Shown: positions 1 to 11,167, counted from the first letter of the stretch. The stretch: DNA of 49,453 nt from Bradyrhizobium sp. (GCF_016213215.1 NZ_JACRAW010000068.1:1-49453); one strand, 5' to 3'. A program made the numbers and translations. The notes: generated from the sequence alone by a model not told the origin.

Positions 1-983
1 GCGATGGTGTCGCCGGGAATGCCGAACAGGAGCGACGGCACCCAGCCCGAGGCGATGCTCGCATTGTTGCTGGCGCCGGACTCGACGAGGCCCTCGACAT
101 GGCCGGTGCCGAACTTCTCGGGCTCCTTCGAGAAGCGCTTTGATAGCGCGTAGCTGACCCAGGCGGCCATGTCGGCACCGGCGCCAGGCAGCACGCCGAT
201 GATGATGCCGACGATGTTCCCGCGCGTCATCTGCCGGTGATATTTCCGCGTGAGCCTCCACTGGCCCGCCATGATGCTTCCGAACTTGCGCCGCGGGATC
301 GGCGGCGGCTCCGGGGTGAGCATTGCGCGCATTACCTGCGCGACGGCGAACACGCCGACCAGCGCCGGGATCGGCTCGATCCCGCCGAACAGGTCGGTGA
401 TCCCGAACGTGAAGCGCGGCACACCGCCCGGATTTTCAATGCCGATGCACGCCACAAGCAGGCCGATGAACATGCCCGCGATCGCCTTCACCGGGGACGA
501 TCGCGCGACCAAAGTGGCGCACATCAGGCCGAGGAGTGCGAGCCAGAAATACTCGAACGTCGAGAACGAGAGCGCGATTTCGGCGAGCGGCGGCGCCAGG
601 ATCATGAGCGAGAGCGTGCCGGCGATGCCGCCGACCGCCGAAAACCATACGCCGGCGCCGAGCGCGAGCTCGGCCTCGCCCTTGCGTGTCATGGCGTAGG
701 CTTCGTCGGCATAGGCTGCCGACGCCGGCGTTCCCGGAATGCGCAACAGCGCGCCCGGGATGTCGCCGGCAAAGATCGCCATCGAGGATGCCGCGACGAT
801 GGTGGCGATCGCGGCGATGGGCGAAAGATAGAATGTGACGGGCACGAGCAGGGCCGTCGCCATCGTCGCCGACAGGCCCGGCAGCGAGCCGATCACGAGG
901 CCATAGACCGATGCCACCAGCATCGCGATGATGACTTCCCAGGTCGAAATGAGAGAAAACGCCTCGAGCAGGGTGTTCAGCAT
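1..983 (-). CDS. tctA: Tripartite tricarboxylate transporter large permease TctA (C-terminus cut by window edge)
   Basis: Integral membrane permease of a TTT-type secondary transporter that takes up carboxylates delivered by a periplasmic binding protein. About 327 codons are visible and the frame is still open at position 1, while the family is usually about 500 residues, so the C-terminus lies outside. The N-terminus has the family signatures GSLPGLSATMATALLVP (near residue 32), AGDIPGALLRIPGTPASAA (near 72) and, further on, GVLPGAGADMAAWVSYA, separated by hydrophobic stretches. The ATG at 983 lies 3 nt after the stop of tctB, so the two are probably translationally coupled. The substrate cannot be told from sequence. 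Confidence 0.93.
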   Translation of the reverse strand, partial: MLNTLLEAFSLISTWEVIIAMLVASVYGLVIGSLPGLSATMATALLVPVTFYLSPIAAIATIVAASSMAIFAGDIPGALLRIPGTPASAAYADEAYAMTRKGEAELALGAGVWFSAVGGIAGTLSLMILAPPLAEIALSFSTFEYFWLALLGLMCATLVARSSPVKAIAGMFIGLLVACIGIENPGGVPRFTFGITDLFGGIEPIPALVGVFAVAQVMRAMLTPEPPPIPRRKFGSIMAGQWRLTRKYHRQMTRGNIVGIIIGVLPGAGADMAAWVSYALSKRFSKEPEKFGTGHVEGLVESGASNNASIASGWVPSLLFGIPGDTI

Positions 984-986
984 GGA

Positions 987-1472
987 TCACCAGGGCATCG
1001 GCAGCAGACCGGCCGGAAGGGGTACGCGCAACAGTTTGGCGAAGATCAGATGGACGCCGATCGGCGCCAGCACGGCGAGCGGTAGCGCCAGCTTCCAGCG
1101 GGCGCCGAGCGCCGTCGACGTCACGTAGACGATCAGCGCCGCGGTGACGATGAAGCCGAGCCGTTCGGCGACTGCCACATAGAAGATCAGGAGCGCCGGC
1201 GGGAGCAGGGCGCGCAGGCCGTAAAGCTTCCCTGTCGGCGCCCTGGCCTGGCCTTCCTCGACCGGCACGAGCTCCTCTTCCTCTTCGAAGCTATGGCCGA
1301 TGCCGAACGTGATCGCGAGCCCGCACAGCGCGAGTCCGGTCCCGATCACTAGCGGAAAAACGTTGGGACCGACCGGCTGTCCCGGCACGGGCGGCAGTAG
1401 CCAGCCCCCATAGGCGGCGGCAGCGCCGAGGACAATGAGAAACGATCCCGTAACCTGATCGGGAAGCCGCAT
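987..1472 (-). CDS. tctB: Tripartite tricarboxylate transporter small membrane subunit TctB
   Basis: Small four-helix partner of TctA, 161 residues, typical for the family. Hydrophobic segments lie at about residues 8-25 and 38-58, then a charged loop rich in Glu (HSFEEEEELVPVEEGQ), then two more hydrophobic segments. The frame is open up to 1514, but the ATG at 1472 is chosen because GAAGGA sits 7 nt upstream. It follows tctC after 98 nt and precedes tctA by 3 nt. The acidic cytoplasmic loop is longer than in many homologues I remember; this is not evidence of a different role. Confidence 0.88.
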   Translation of the reverse strand: MRLPDQVTGSFLIVLGAAAAYGGWLLPPVPGQPVGPNVFPLVIGTGLALCGLAITFGIGHSFEEEEELVPVEEGQARAPTGKLYGLRALLPPALLIFYVAVAERLGFIVTAALIVYVTSTALGARWKLALPLAVLAPIGVHLIFAKLLRVPLPAGLLPMPW

Positions 1473-1570
1473 GGCAAAGTCCTTCAGAGGGGGTTCCAGC
1501 CTGTCAGGAAACAACGATGAAACGTGCGCCGCAGGACGGCAGACGTGAACGCGTCCGCCGCCAGAACGGA

Positions 1571-2563
1571 TCAGGCCTTGGAAAGACCTGCAGCCTTCAT
1601 TGCCTCACCCATCTGGGCATCGCCCTTGTCCATGAAGGCGGTGAATTCGGCCGCATCGCCCCACACCGTGCCGAAGCCGCGATTGCTCATGAAGTCCTTG
1701 AACTCCTTGGAGTCGTAAACCTTCTTCAGCGTCGCGGTGAGCTTGGTTGCGATCTCCGGCGGCAAGCCCTTCGGCCCTGCGATGCCGCGCCAGGCTCCGG
1801 TCGAATAGTCGATGCCCATGGCCTCCTTCAGTGTCGGGACGTCAGGAAACACGGGATTGCGCGCCGGCGCCATGATGGCGAGGCTGCGCGCCTTGCCGGC
1901 CTCGATGATGGCGCGCGCTTCCGGCACCGAGCAGGTGGTGAGGTCAAGGCCGCCCGCGGCGAGATCCTGCATCGCGGGCGCGGCGCCGTTCGATGGCACC
2001 CAGGCGACATGATTGGCGGCGAGCCCCATCGCCTGCAGCCAGCCAACCAGGGCGAGATGCCAGATGCCGCCCTGACCGGTGCCCGAGGCCTTGAATTTGC
2101 CGGCCGGTGCCGCCTTGATGGCGTCGGCAAGCTCCTTCACGGTCTTGTAGGGCGACGACGAGGAGACCTGAATGCCCGGCGGATCCTGGTTCATCAGCGC
2201 AAGCGGCGTGTAGCTGCGCGGGGTCAGCTCGGTGAGCCCCTGCCAGTGCATCATCGAGATTTCGACGGTCAGCATGCCGATGGTGTAGCCGTCGGGCGCT
2301 GCGGTAGCGATCGCCGAATGGCCGACGACGCCGGAGCCGCCGGTGCGGTTGACGACGTTGAACGGTTGGCCGAGCTCCTTCTCCAGCAGCGCGGCGACAA
2401 TGCGGGCGGTCGCGTCGGTGCCGCCACCCGCGCCCCACGGCACGATCACGGTCACCGGACGCGCCGGGTAGGCTTGCGCCAGGGCTGGTTTGAAAGCGAA
2501 CGCTGCCGTAGCCGCTGCAGCAATGGACGAGGCCGCAAATGCGCGTCGCGTGATCTTGGTCAT
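1571..2563 (-). CDS. tctC: TTT-system periplasmic substrate-binding protein (TctC/Bug family)
   Basis: Periplasmic solute receptor of 330 residues, the usual size of Bug proteins. The N-terminus MTKITRRAFAASSIAAAATAAFAF ends in ALA-QA, an export signal with a twin-arginine-like TRRAFA start. The mature part begins YPARPVTVIVPWGAGGGTDATAR, the Bug fingerprint, followed by VVNRTGGSGVVG and PDGYTIGM, which line the carboxylate pocket. It is the first gene of a tctC-tctB-tctA operon, so binding protein and permease were probably acquired and work together. Bug proteins bind diverse carboxylates and the ligand cannot be assigned here. Confidence 0.93.
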   Translation of the reverse strand: MTKITRRAFAASSIAAAATAAFAFKPALAQAYPARPVTVIVPWGAGGGTDATARIVAALLEKELGQPFNVVNRTGGSGVVGHSAIATAAPDGYTIGMLTVEISMMHWQGLTELTPRSYTPLALMNQDPPGIQVSSSSPYKTVKELADAIKAAPAGKFKASGTGQGGIWHLALVGWLQAMGLAANHVAWVPSNGAAPAMQDLAAGGLDLTTCSVPEARAIIEAGKARSLAIMAPARNPVFPDVPTLKEAMGIDYSTGAWRGIAGPKGLPPEIATKLTATLKKVYDSKEFKDFMSNRGFGTVWGDAAEFTAFMDKGDAQMGEAMKAAGLSKA

Positions 2564-2705
2564 GCGTTCCTCCCGACCGGCGCCCGTGACATCGGGCGCT
2601 CTTGTATGTGCGACATTCTAGGCAGCTTTGCGCCGCGCTCGCAAGCAGTGAGGCCGCCATGCCGATGCGCCGCGTTCCAGGCAGCGAGCAGGCGCTAGTC
2701 AGCGG

Positions 2706-3533
2706 TTATTGCCGCTCGTTCTCGTCGCCTTTGGGCCGGCCGCCGCCGAAGATACGCTGTCCCTCGGGCGACAAATACGGTTTCAAGGTCTCCCAGGGAA
2801 CGAAGGCGACATACTCGCCTTCGGCGTAGGGACCGACCGCATAGGGCGGGTAATGGAAAGTAAGGCCGGAGCTCTTGCCCGCTTCGGTCGACGGCGCGAG
2901 CGTCACCGCGCCGATCTTGAGCAGTCTGGGTTCGAGATCCTTGAACCACTCGGCGGTCGCGGTGTCTGCCGCATCGCGCTTCTTCTTCTCGACCTTGAGC
3001 GAGGCGATGACCGCTTGCAGCATCGCCTTCATGGTCGGGCCGTTGTCGGCGGTCTCGCTTAAGAACGGGCGGATGCTGATGCGCTTGTTCGCGGTCTTGT
3101 CCCACAGGATGGTGTTGACGTCGGAATTGGGATGGGCGCCGTGGGTGTCCATGTAGTCGGACCTGATGACGCTGACATAGCGGTCCACCACCACCGAACG
3201 GACCTGATATATGCGCTCGAAGTCCCAGCCGCCGTCCTTGAAGAGCTGCGGATCCTGCTTGCGTGAGGCGGCGGCCTCCGCGGCATTCTTGTCAAGCCAC
3301 CTCCGCCCCTCGGCAAGGCAGTCGGCGGCGAGCGCGGGATCGGCCTTGATCCTGTCATCGAGCATGATGCGCGCGTCGATGTTCCTGTTCTTGATCTGGG
3401 CGACGGGCGTGGGTTCGGCGGCTTGCATCGGCGTCCACGCGCCGCACATTATCAGTGCGGCCAGGATTGCGAGGCTTGCGACGGTGCGCCGCGATTGGCC
3501 CGCGACAAATGCGAGCTGTGCTTGATCCTGCAT
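2706..3533 (-). CDS. RsiV-like (DUF3298) exported protein, copy 1
   Basis: A 275-residue exported protein. The hydrophobic stretch VASLAILAALIMCGAWTPMQAAEP after a basic N-terminus reads as a signal peptide ending at QAA. The C-terminal half carries DUF3298 features: FLSETADNGPTMKAML and SGLTFHYPPYAVGPYAEGEYVAFVPW. DUF3298 occurs in the extracellular part of the anti-sigma factor RsiV, which binds lysozyme. Here there is no cytoplasmic anti-sigma domain and no sigma factor gene nearby, so an anti-sigma role is not supported. The frame stays open to 3665, but the ATG at 3533 gives the signal peptide and avoids overlap with the upstream paralogue, whose stop is 22 nt away. Confidence 0.72.
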   Translation of the reverse strand: MQDQAQLAFVAGQSRRTVASLAILAALIMCGAWTPMQAAEPTPVAQIKNRNIDARIMLDDRIKADPALAADCLAEGRRWLDKNAAEAAASRKQDPQLFKDGGWDFERIYQVRSVVVDRYVSVIRSDYMDTHGAHPNSDVNTILWDKTANKRISIRPFLSETADNGPTMKAMLQAVIASLKVEKKKRDAADTATAEWFKDLEPRLLKIGAVTLAPSTEAGKSSGLTFHYPPYAVGPYAEGEYVAFVPWETLKPYLSPEGQRIFGGGRPKGDENERQ

Positions 3534-3555
3534 GTTGATCAGTTCATTCGCTCTG

Positions 3556-4308
3556 TTAGATTTCTCTTTCTTTCCACTCGCCTGCGAATATCGCACGCCC
3601 CTGTGCGGACAGGTAGCGGCTGAATTTCCGCCACGGCACGAACACGACGACTTGCTTCGGTGCAAACCGGCCGGGGACGAAAAGCGCGTAATGAAAATTC
3701 AAGCCGGCGCTCTTTCCCGGAATCGTGGAGCCCGCCAGCGAAATTGGCCCGATCCCGGACAGGGAAGGTTCGGGCTCTCGGACCACGACGGCGCCGGCGC
3801 TGTGGGCCAGCTTTTCGGCAAGGCCGGCTTTCACCAACTCGAACAGCGCGTGCATGGTCGGTCCACGGTCGGCGGCTTCCGTCAAGAAGACGGCTGGCGA
3901 GACGCGACTGTCCGTCTTCGCATCCCAGAGCAGGGTATCGATGTCGAAGGCCTTGTATTTGCCGTCTATATCGGTGCCGCTCATGCGGATGATGCTGTAG
4001 TAGCGCCGGCCGGCGATCGATCCGATGTCGTAGCGGCGGCCGAAATCGGCAAGCTCGCCTGGCGGTACGCTCGCTCGCGCCATTGCCTCGGTTTCGACTG
4101 TGTTGGCCCAGTCTCGCGTCTCCTGCTCGCAGTGCTCGGTCAAGCCGCGGACCTGCAGAATGCGGTCGTCCACGAACATGAAAACTTTGGAATACTGGCC
4201 GATGACGCGGACCAGCGGCGGCATGTCGTTGGCGATGCCCGGCGAGGCGCCGAACAGGAAGAGCAGGGCGAGGGCGACGGCCGACCGTCTCATGGTCGTT
4301 CGTCGCAC
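3556..4308 (-). CDS. RsiV-like (DUF3298) exported protein, copy 2
   Basis: About 250 residues, paralogous to the downstream gene: both share LLWD.KT..R.S, ETAD.GPTM and the GLNFHYALFVPGRFAPKQVVVFVPW block, although identity looks modest. The N-terminal RRSAVALALLFLFGASPGIA is a signal peptide. Start choice: a GTG at 4308 has GGAG 8 nt upstream, which I favour; an ATG at 4293 is the alternative and leaves the signal peptide intact. It is probably cotranscribed with copy 1. The partner or ligand is unknown; a cell-wall or lysozyme-binding role is only an analogy with RsiV. Confidence 0.7.
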   Translation of the reverse strand: MRRTTMRRSAVALALLFLFGASPGIANDMPPLVRVIGQYSKVFMFVDDRILQVRGLTEHCEQETRDWANTVETEAMARASVPPGELADFGRRYDIGSIAGRRYYSIIRMSGTDIDGKYKAFDIDTLLWDAKTDSRVSPAVFLTEAADRGPTMHALFELVKAGLAEKLAHSAGAVVVREPEPSLSGIGPISLAGSTIPGKSAGLNFHYALFVPGRFAPKQVVVFVPWRKFSRYLSAQGRAIFAGEWKEREI

Positions 4309-4360
4309 CAAGAGCTCTCCCGGTTCACGATTCGAGCTCTGGCTACCTGCGTTCGGCTGA

Positions 4361-6517
<2,157 letters not shown>

Positions 6518-6553
6518 GGTTCCAACTATAGCAAAAGCGGGCGCTCGCGGCGC

Positions 6554-7015
6554 CTAGTCATGGTCCGGGTGCTGGTGGCTGACGATGCCGGCCATCTTCT
6601 CCGGCCCGTAATTCTGCAACGTGGTCTGGCTCGGCAAATTGGCGATCCCGACTACCCAGCCGAGGCGGGACTCGCTGCCGTACTGGCGGGTCGGCACGAC
6701 GTGGTCGGGCCGATCGAACGTGCCGGTCATGATCTCGATGCGGTCGCCGTCGATGCGGCGATAGCTCAGCGGCGTGCCGCAGGCGGCGCAGAAGTCGCGC
6801 TCGGCAATGGAGGAGGAGCGGAATTTGGCCGGCGTGCCGCGGGTCCAGGCAAAGTCCTTCTTGTCGATGTCGGCAAGGGAGGCAAAGGGCGCACCGGTTG
6901 CCTTCTGGCACATCCGGCAATGACAGATGCTCACGCGGGTCGGCGCCGCCGCTGAGAAGCGGATGGCGCCGCACTGGCACCCGCCGGTGAGAACCGCCTT
7001 GCCCGCCTCGGTCAT
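6554..7015 (-). CDS. GFA/CENP-V family zinc-binding protein
   Basis: A 153-residue protein of the glutathione-dependent formaldehyde-activating enzyme (GFA)/CENP-V fold. Zinc ligands are visible as CQCGAI (about residue 13), CHCRMCQK (about 32) and FCAACGTPL (about 76). Members are usually uncharacterised; formaldehyde-glutathione chemistry has been shown for few of them and should not be assumed. The start codon overlaps the end of mutA by 4 nt and the stop is 36 nt before mutB, so it is embedded in the mutase operon. A C-terminal HQHPDHD tail is unusual and could bind metal. Confidence 0.88.
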   Translation of the reverse strand: MTEAGKAVLTGGCQCGAIRFSAAAPTRVSICHCRMCQKATGAPFASLADIDKKDFAWTRGTPAKFRSSSIAERDFCAACGTPLSYRRIDGDRIEIMTGTFDRPDHVVPTRQYGSESRLGWVVGIANLPSQTTLQNYGPEKMAGIVSHQHPDHD

Positions 7016-8883
7016 GCCTGCTCCATCCGTCGATAGGCTTCCTGCAGGGTCGCGAGCGCATCGCCGCCGGCAAAGATGAAGTCCTTGATGCCGGCGGAAC
7101 GGAGCCCAGCCTCCTTGTCGCCCGGACGGCCCGCCAGATAGATATGCGCCCCGCCGGCGCTTTGCAGGGCCTTAGCCGCTGCTTCCGCCTGTTCCGCATA
7201 GACCTTGTCGGAGGAACAGAGGCAGAGGAGTTCTGCGCCCTCGGCCTTGTAGGCGGCGGCCAGTTTGGCCGGATCTGAAAAGCCCGCGCTGTCGACGACC
7301 TCGATGCCGCCGGTTTCGAAGAAGCTCTTGGCAAAGGTCGCGCGCGCGGTGAAATCGGCGGGCGTGCCGAGGTTGGCGAGGAACACCCTGGGCCGCGCCC
7401 CCGTCGCCTTCAGCCTGCCATCGGACTTGTCGCGCAACCGTTCGAACGGCTCGGCAAGGCGCATGGGGCTAAGCGCCTCGAACTTGAATTTGGGCTCGCC
7501 ATAGGGCGAAAGGACAACGGGGCTCGCTTCCAGCACCGTGGCGTCGGCCTCGTGCAGGTTGGGAAACTCGCTGGCCCCCGTCAAAATCTCGCGGCGCTTG
7601 GCGATATTGGCCTCACGCGCCTTGCGCGTTGCGGCCACCTTGTTCTGGATCAGGTTGCTTTGCAGCGCGGCAAAGATGCCGCCCGCTTTCTCGATCTCCT
7701 GGAACAGCGCCCATGCCGCTTCGCAAAGCTGGCTGGTCAGCGTCTCGATGCCACCGGAGCCGGCCGCCGGATCGGACACCTTGGCGAGGTTGGATTCCTC
7801 CAGCAGGACAAGCTGGGTGTTGCGCGCGACGCGGCGCGCGAACGGATCCGGCAGGCCCAGCGCCTGCGTGTGCGGCAGGACCGTGATCGCGTTGGCGCCG
7901 GCAAGGCCGGCGGCAAAGGTCGCCATGGTCGCGCGCAGCATGTTCACGTAGGGATCGCGTTGGGTCAGCATGCGCCAGGCGGTCTCGGCGGAGATGAACA
8001 GGCGCTTCGGGTCAAGGCCGCACGCCTCTTCGACCCGCGCCCACAACAGGCGCAGCGCGCGAAACTTCGCCATGGTCAGGAACTGATCGGCATCGGCGGC
8101 AAGCCGCGCATAGACCATGCTGCTCGCCTGCTCTAGCGAGACGCTGCCTTGCTCGATCGCGCGCAAATAGGCAACGCCGCAAGCCAGCACGAACGCAAGC
8201 TCCTGAACCTCCGATCCGCCGGCATCATGGATCACCCGTCCGTCGGCCGCGACGAATGGACCCTTGAAGCCTGAGGCGACGAGGCCCTTGACCGCGTCCG
8301 CCACCGCAGGCGCGATCTCGTCCCAATTGTAGGGGCTGTGCCCCCACGCCGCGCAGGCCGCGAGGGGATCAAAGCCGAAGCGAATGTCGCATGCGGCCGG
8401 ATCGAAGCCCTTCTTCTTGACGTATTCCGTGACATGGACGGCGGCCGCCCGCGACTGGGGTCCGACCTGGAGTTCGAGCGCAATGCCGGCATCGAGATGT
8501 ACGCCGTCCAGCACCTGCGCGACGGCTTCCGCCGTCGGTTCGAGCCCGAAGCCGTGGCCGCCATTGCTGTCGGCGAAGACAAGCGTCAGCCCGGTCGCGC
8601 CATTCTCGAGATCCAGCAAGGCCTGCGCGTTGGCCATCGCAGCGTCCGGATGGTCGATCCGTTGCATGACTTGCCAGGGGGCGGCGGCCGGCCGGCCAAC
8701 GACCGGCGCAACCGATGCGGCGCGCCGATAGATCGGCTCGATCTTCAACCCGTCATAGGTCTTGGCCACGAGTTTCTCGAACGGCGCACCCTTCAGCACG
8801 CCATCGACCAGCTTGCGCCAGTCGTCGTATGAAGCCTGCGGAAAATCCGCCGCAAGTCGCAAATCGTCAGTTACCGAGGTCAT
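7012..8883 (-). CDS. mutA: Methylmalonyl-CoA mutase small (structural) subunit
   Basis: Non-catalytic partner of MutB in the heterodimeric mutase, 623 residues. It shares the barrel architecture (YNWDEIAPAV, ISAETAWRMLTQRDPYVNMLRAT, VLPHTQALG, LEESNLAKVSDPAAGSGGIE). In the C-terminal flavodoxin-like domain the cobalamin-ligand motif DxHxxG is replaced by LGTPADFTAR, as expected for the small subunit, which does not bind B12. The ATG at 8883 is the natural start. The stop overlaps the start of the GFA gene, so mutA, gfa and mutB are likely one transcript starting upstream of mutA. Confidence 0.94.
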   Translation of the reverse strand: MTSVTDDLRLAADFPQASYDDWRKLVDGVLKGAPFEKLVAKTYDGLKIEPIYRRAASVAPVVGRPAAAPWQVMQRIDHPDAAMANAQALLDLENGATGLTLVFADSNGGHGFGLEPTAEAVAQVLDGVHLDAGIALELQVGPQSRAAAVHVTEYVKKKGFDPAACDIRFGFDPLAACAAWGHSPYNWDEIAPAVADAVKGLVASGFKGPFVAADGRVIHDAGGSEVQELAFVLACGVAYLRAIEQGSVSLEQASSMVYARLAADADQFLTMAKFRALRLLWARVEEACGLDPKRLFISAETAWRMLTQRDPYVNMLRATMATFAAGLAGANAITVLPHTQALGLPDPFARRVARNTQLVLLEESNLAKVSDPAAGSGGIETLTSQLCEAAWALFQEIEKAGGIFAALQSNLIQNKVAATRKAREANIAKRREILTGASEFPNLHEADATVLEASPVVLSPYGEPKFKFEALSPMRLAEPFERLRDKSDGRLKATGARPRVFLANLGTPADFTARATFAKSFFETGGIEVVDSAGFSDPAKLAAAYKAEGAELLCLCSSDKVYAEQAEAAAKALQSAGGAHIYLAGRPGDKEAGLRSAGIKDFIFAGGDALATLQEAYRRMEQA

Positions 8884-8978
8884 TCGGTAGGGGGCTCCCT
8901 GGGTCCGTCGTCGTCATCATTTGGCGCGAAATTGCCACGTCGCATAGGCCAAGCCAAACAGTTGTTTTCCGGCCTTGC

Positions 8979-9470
8979 TTAACCGGTATCGGGCAGCCGC
9001 TCAATTCCCTCCGTCGACATCCCTGCCAGCGCAACGCGAGCCGTTCGGCCGCCGATCAGGCGATCCGGCGCAATCTCCGCGAGCGGCACCAGCACGAAGG
9101 CGCGCTCGAACAGGCGCGGATGCGGCAACCCCAGTTCAGGTGTTTGCAACGTGACGTCGTCATAGGCGATCAGGTCGAGATCGAGGGTGCGCGGGCCCCA
9201 GCGCCGCGCCTTGTCGCGTTCGCGGCCGAACTTCTGCTCGATCTTCTGCAGCACGAACAATAACGCATGCGGATCGAGGCTGGTTTCGATCTCGACGCAG
9301 GCGTTGATGAAGCGCGCCTGGTCGTCGTCGCCCCAGGGCGGGGTCGCATAATCCGACGACCGCGCCCTAAGAGTGGCTTGCGCCATGCCGCAGATCTCGG
9401 CGATCGCCTCTCTGAATGTCGCGCGGACATCGCCGACATTGCCGCCGAGCGCAATCAAGACGCTAGCCAT
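8979..9470 (-). CDS. folK: 2-amino-4-hydroxy-6-hydroxymethyldihydropteridine pyrophosphokinase
   Basis: Transfers pyrophosphate from ATP to hydroxymethyl-dihydropterin, the step before dihydropteroate synthase. The protein has 163 residues. It begins MASVLIALGGNVGD, the family start, and carries the catalytic/magnesium motif RRWGPRTLDLDLIAYDD followed by LPHPRLFERAFVLVPL. The ATG at 9470 was chosen although the frame extends further upstream; it lies just inside the end of folB, an 8-nt overlap. It is the last gene of a folP-folB-folK operon. Confidence 0.95.
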   Translation of the reverse strand: MASVLIALGGNVGDVRATFREAIAEICGMAQATLRARSSDYATPPWGDDDQARFINACVEIETSLDPHALLFVLQKIEQKFGRERDKARRWGPRTLDLDLIAYDDVTLQTPELGLPHPRLFERAFVLVPLAEIAPDRLIGGRTARVALAGMSTEGIERLPDTG

Positions 9471-9840
9471 TGGAGGGGTGCCGCGAGCGCGTGAGAACGA
9501 TGCCGACGTCATCGAAGATCGCGGCAATCGGCGCGTGCGGCTTGTGAACGGTGACCTTCACGGCTCGGATGCGCGGAAATGCGGAAAGGATCGCGTCGGC
9601 AACCGCGCCGGCGGCGCGTTCCAGGAGCCTATAGTTGGTGTTCTTGAAGGCGGCAGTCGTGGTCGCCACCACGTCGGAGTAGGACACCGTGTCGGAAAGC
9701 CGGTCCGTGCGGGAGGAATCCGACAAGTCGGTATAGAGCTCGAGGTCGATCACGAAGCGCTGACCGACCTCCGTCTCATGCTCCATCACGCCATGGCGCG
9801 CATGGATGACGAGGCCGGAGACGAAGATGGTGTCGGTCAT
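9463..9840 (-). CDS. folB: Dihydroneopterin aldolase
   Basis: Cleaves dihydroneopterin to hydroxymethyl-dihydropterin and glycolaldehyde in folate synthesis. The protein is 125 residues, normal for FolB. Family features are GLVIHARHGVMEHETEVGQRFVIDL near the N-terminus, the pterin-binding LLERAAGAVADAIL helix, and KVTVHKPHAPI toward the end. The ATG overlaps the TGA of folP in an ATGA arrangement (9837-9840), so translation is probably coupled. Confidence 0.95.
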   Translation of the reverse strand: MTDTIFVSGLVIHARHGVMEHETEVGQRFVIDLELYTDLSDSSRTDRLSDTVSYSDVVATTTAAFKNTNYRLLERAAGAVADAILSAFPRIRAVKVTVHKPHAPIAAIFDDVGIVLTRSRHPSNG

Positions 9841-10694
9841 TGCTGTTTCTCGATGGCGGCCGCGACCCGCAGCGCCTGCACGGTTTCTGCGACGTCATGG
9901 GCCCGGATGATCTGAGCTCCGCGCTGCGCCGCGAGGATATGCGCCGCGATCGAACCACCGAGCCGTTGCTGCGGCTCGGAGGGCGAAACGGAGGCGATGA
10001 ACCGCTTGCGCGAGGCGCCGACCAGGACGGGTAAGTTGAAACGGCGAAACTCGTCGAGGCGCGCGATCGTCATCATGCTCTGCTCCGGCGTCTTGCCGAA
10101 GCCGATCCCGGGGTCGAGCACGATATTTCCGGGCGGGATTCCGGCGTTGGTCGCGATCGCGATGGAGCGCTCGAAGAAAGACACGACGTCCTCGATGATG
10201 TCGACCGCGGGATCGGAGCGGTCGCTGTTATGCATCACGATCACGGGCGCATTGCGCGCAGCGACCACCTTCGCCATGCCGTCATCGCGCTGGAGCCCCC
10301 AGACATCATTGGCCATCGTGGCGCCGGCGTCGAGCGCCCAGGCCACCACTTCGGACTTCATGCTGTCGATGGAGACGGGGACACCGAGCGACACCACTTC
10401 GGCAAGCACCGGTTTCAGCCGCCGAACTTCCTCCTCCATCGAGACCGGCTGCGCGCCGTAGGGACGGGTGGACTCGGCCCCGATGTCGATAATGTCGGCA
10501 CCGTCTTCGATCAGGCGCCGGGCCTGGGCCAGTGCCCGCTCTGGCGCGATGAAACGACCGCCGTCCGAAAAGGAATCCGGGGTGACGTTGAGCACGCCCA
10601 TGACGGCGGGACAGGATTTTGCCAAGAGCGCCCGCAGCACCGGATGTGGGCCCGGGGCGGTCGGTGCGGCGGGGCTGGATGGCCGGGCGATCAT
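9837..10694 (-). CDS. folP: Dihydropteroate synthase
   Basis: Condenses hydroxymethyl-dihydropterin pyrophosphate with p-aminobenzoate; the sulfonamide target. From ATG 10694 the protein has 285 residues and the standard TIM-barrel motifs MGVLNVTPDSFSDGG, IDIGAESTRPYG, SIDSMKSEV, LDPGIGFGKT and GASRKRF. The frame is open to an ATG at 10817, giving 326 residues, but that overlaps the upstream membrane gene and adds a low-complexity Pro/Ser leader. No start has a strong ribosome binding site, so the exact N-terminus is uncertain. First gene of the folate operon. Confidence 0.95.
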   Translation of the reverse strand: MIARPSSPAAPTAPGPHPVLRALLAKSCPAVMGVLNVTPDSFSDGGRFIAPERALAQARRLIEDGADIIDIGAESTRPYGAQPVSMEEEVRRLKPVLAEVVSLGVPVSIDSMKSEVVAWALDAGATMANDVWGLQRDDGMAKVVAARNAPVIVMHNSDRSDPAVDIIEDVVSFFERSIAIATNAGIPPGNIVLDPGIGFGKTPEQSMMTIARLDEFRRFNLPVLVGASRKRFIASVSPSEPQQRLGGSIAAHILAAQRGAQIIRAHDVAETVQALRVAAAIEKQQ

Positions 10695-10795
10695 GCCGTC
10701 GCTTTGCGCGGTCGGGGAAAAGGAGTCAAGACGGGGGAGGGGTGGCGGCACCGTTTGGACCATCAGAGCGCGATCGAGCGGACGTTCGCGATTTC

Positions 10796-11167
10796 TCAGG
10801 TCTGTCGCCTTCTCCATGTGAGAGCCGATAATCCGGAACAGGCCACGGCTGGAATGACGCCGGCCAGGCTAAAGGGCAGAAGTTGCAACAGCCCAATTCC
10901 AGTCAGCCCCGACGCATACAAGACAAAAGGCGTCGCGAAGAGTCCTGCCAGCGCCCCTACCATGCAGGCCCGCTTCCAAAATTGTGCCTTCCGCAAGAGA
11001 AAATCCAGCAAGGCGCATAAAAGAAATGGGACGAGTCCGAATTCGTAGACAATGAGCAGAAACTGCCAATGCCGCAAAAGATCGCCGCCATACGGAACGG
11101 CCAGGACGCAAACGACCAAGAAACTCATGGGAAGGCCGAGCAGGGCGAAAATCGGGAAGCGTCTCAT
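10796..11167 (-). CDS. Small membrane protein of unknown function
   Basis: A 123-residue protein with about four hydrophobic segments: FPIFALLGLPMSFLVVCVLAVP, HWQFLLIVYEFGLVPFLLCALLDFLL, ACMVGALAGLFATPFVLYASGL and LLQLLPFSLAGVIPAVACSGL. The C-terminus is basic (TWRRRQT). I do not recognise a family. The frame continues upstream through an intergenic repeat, so the ATG at 11167 is preferred. It lies just upstream of folP on the same strand and may share its transcript, but nothing links it to folate. Confidence 0.55.
   Translation of the reverse strand: MRRFPIFALLGLPMSFLVVCVLAVPYGGDLLRHWQFLLIVYEFGLVPFLLCALLDFLLRKAQFWKRACMVGALAGLFATPFVLYASGLTGIGLLQLLPFSLAGVIPAVACSGLSALTWRRRQT

Noticed and set aside
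237..1085. Long plus-strand open frame over tctA/tctB
   Set aside because: Highly charged, no domain, opposite to clear TctA and TctB coding sequence.
2706..4308. Anti-sigma factor RsiV
   Set aside because: Only the DUF3298 part is present; there is no cytoplasmic anti-sigma domain and no sigma factor gene nearby.
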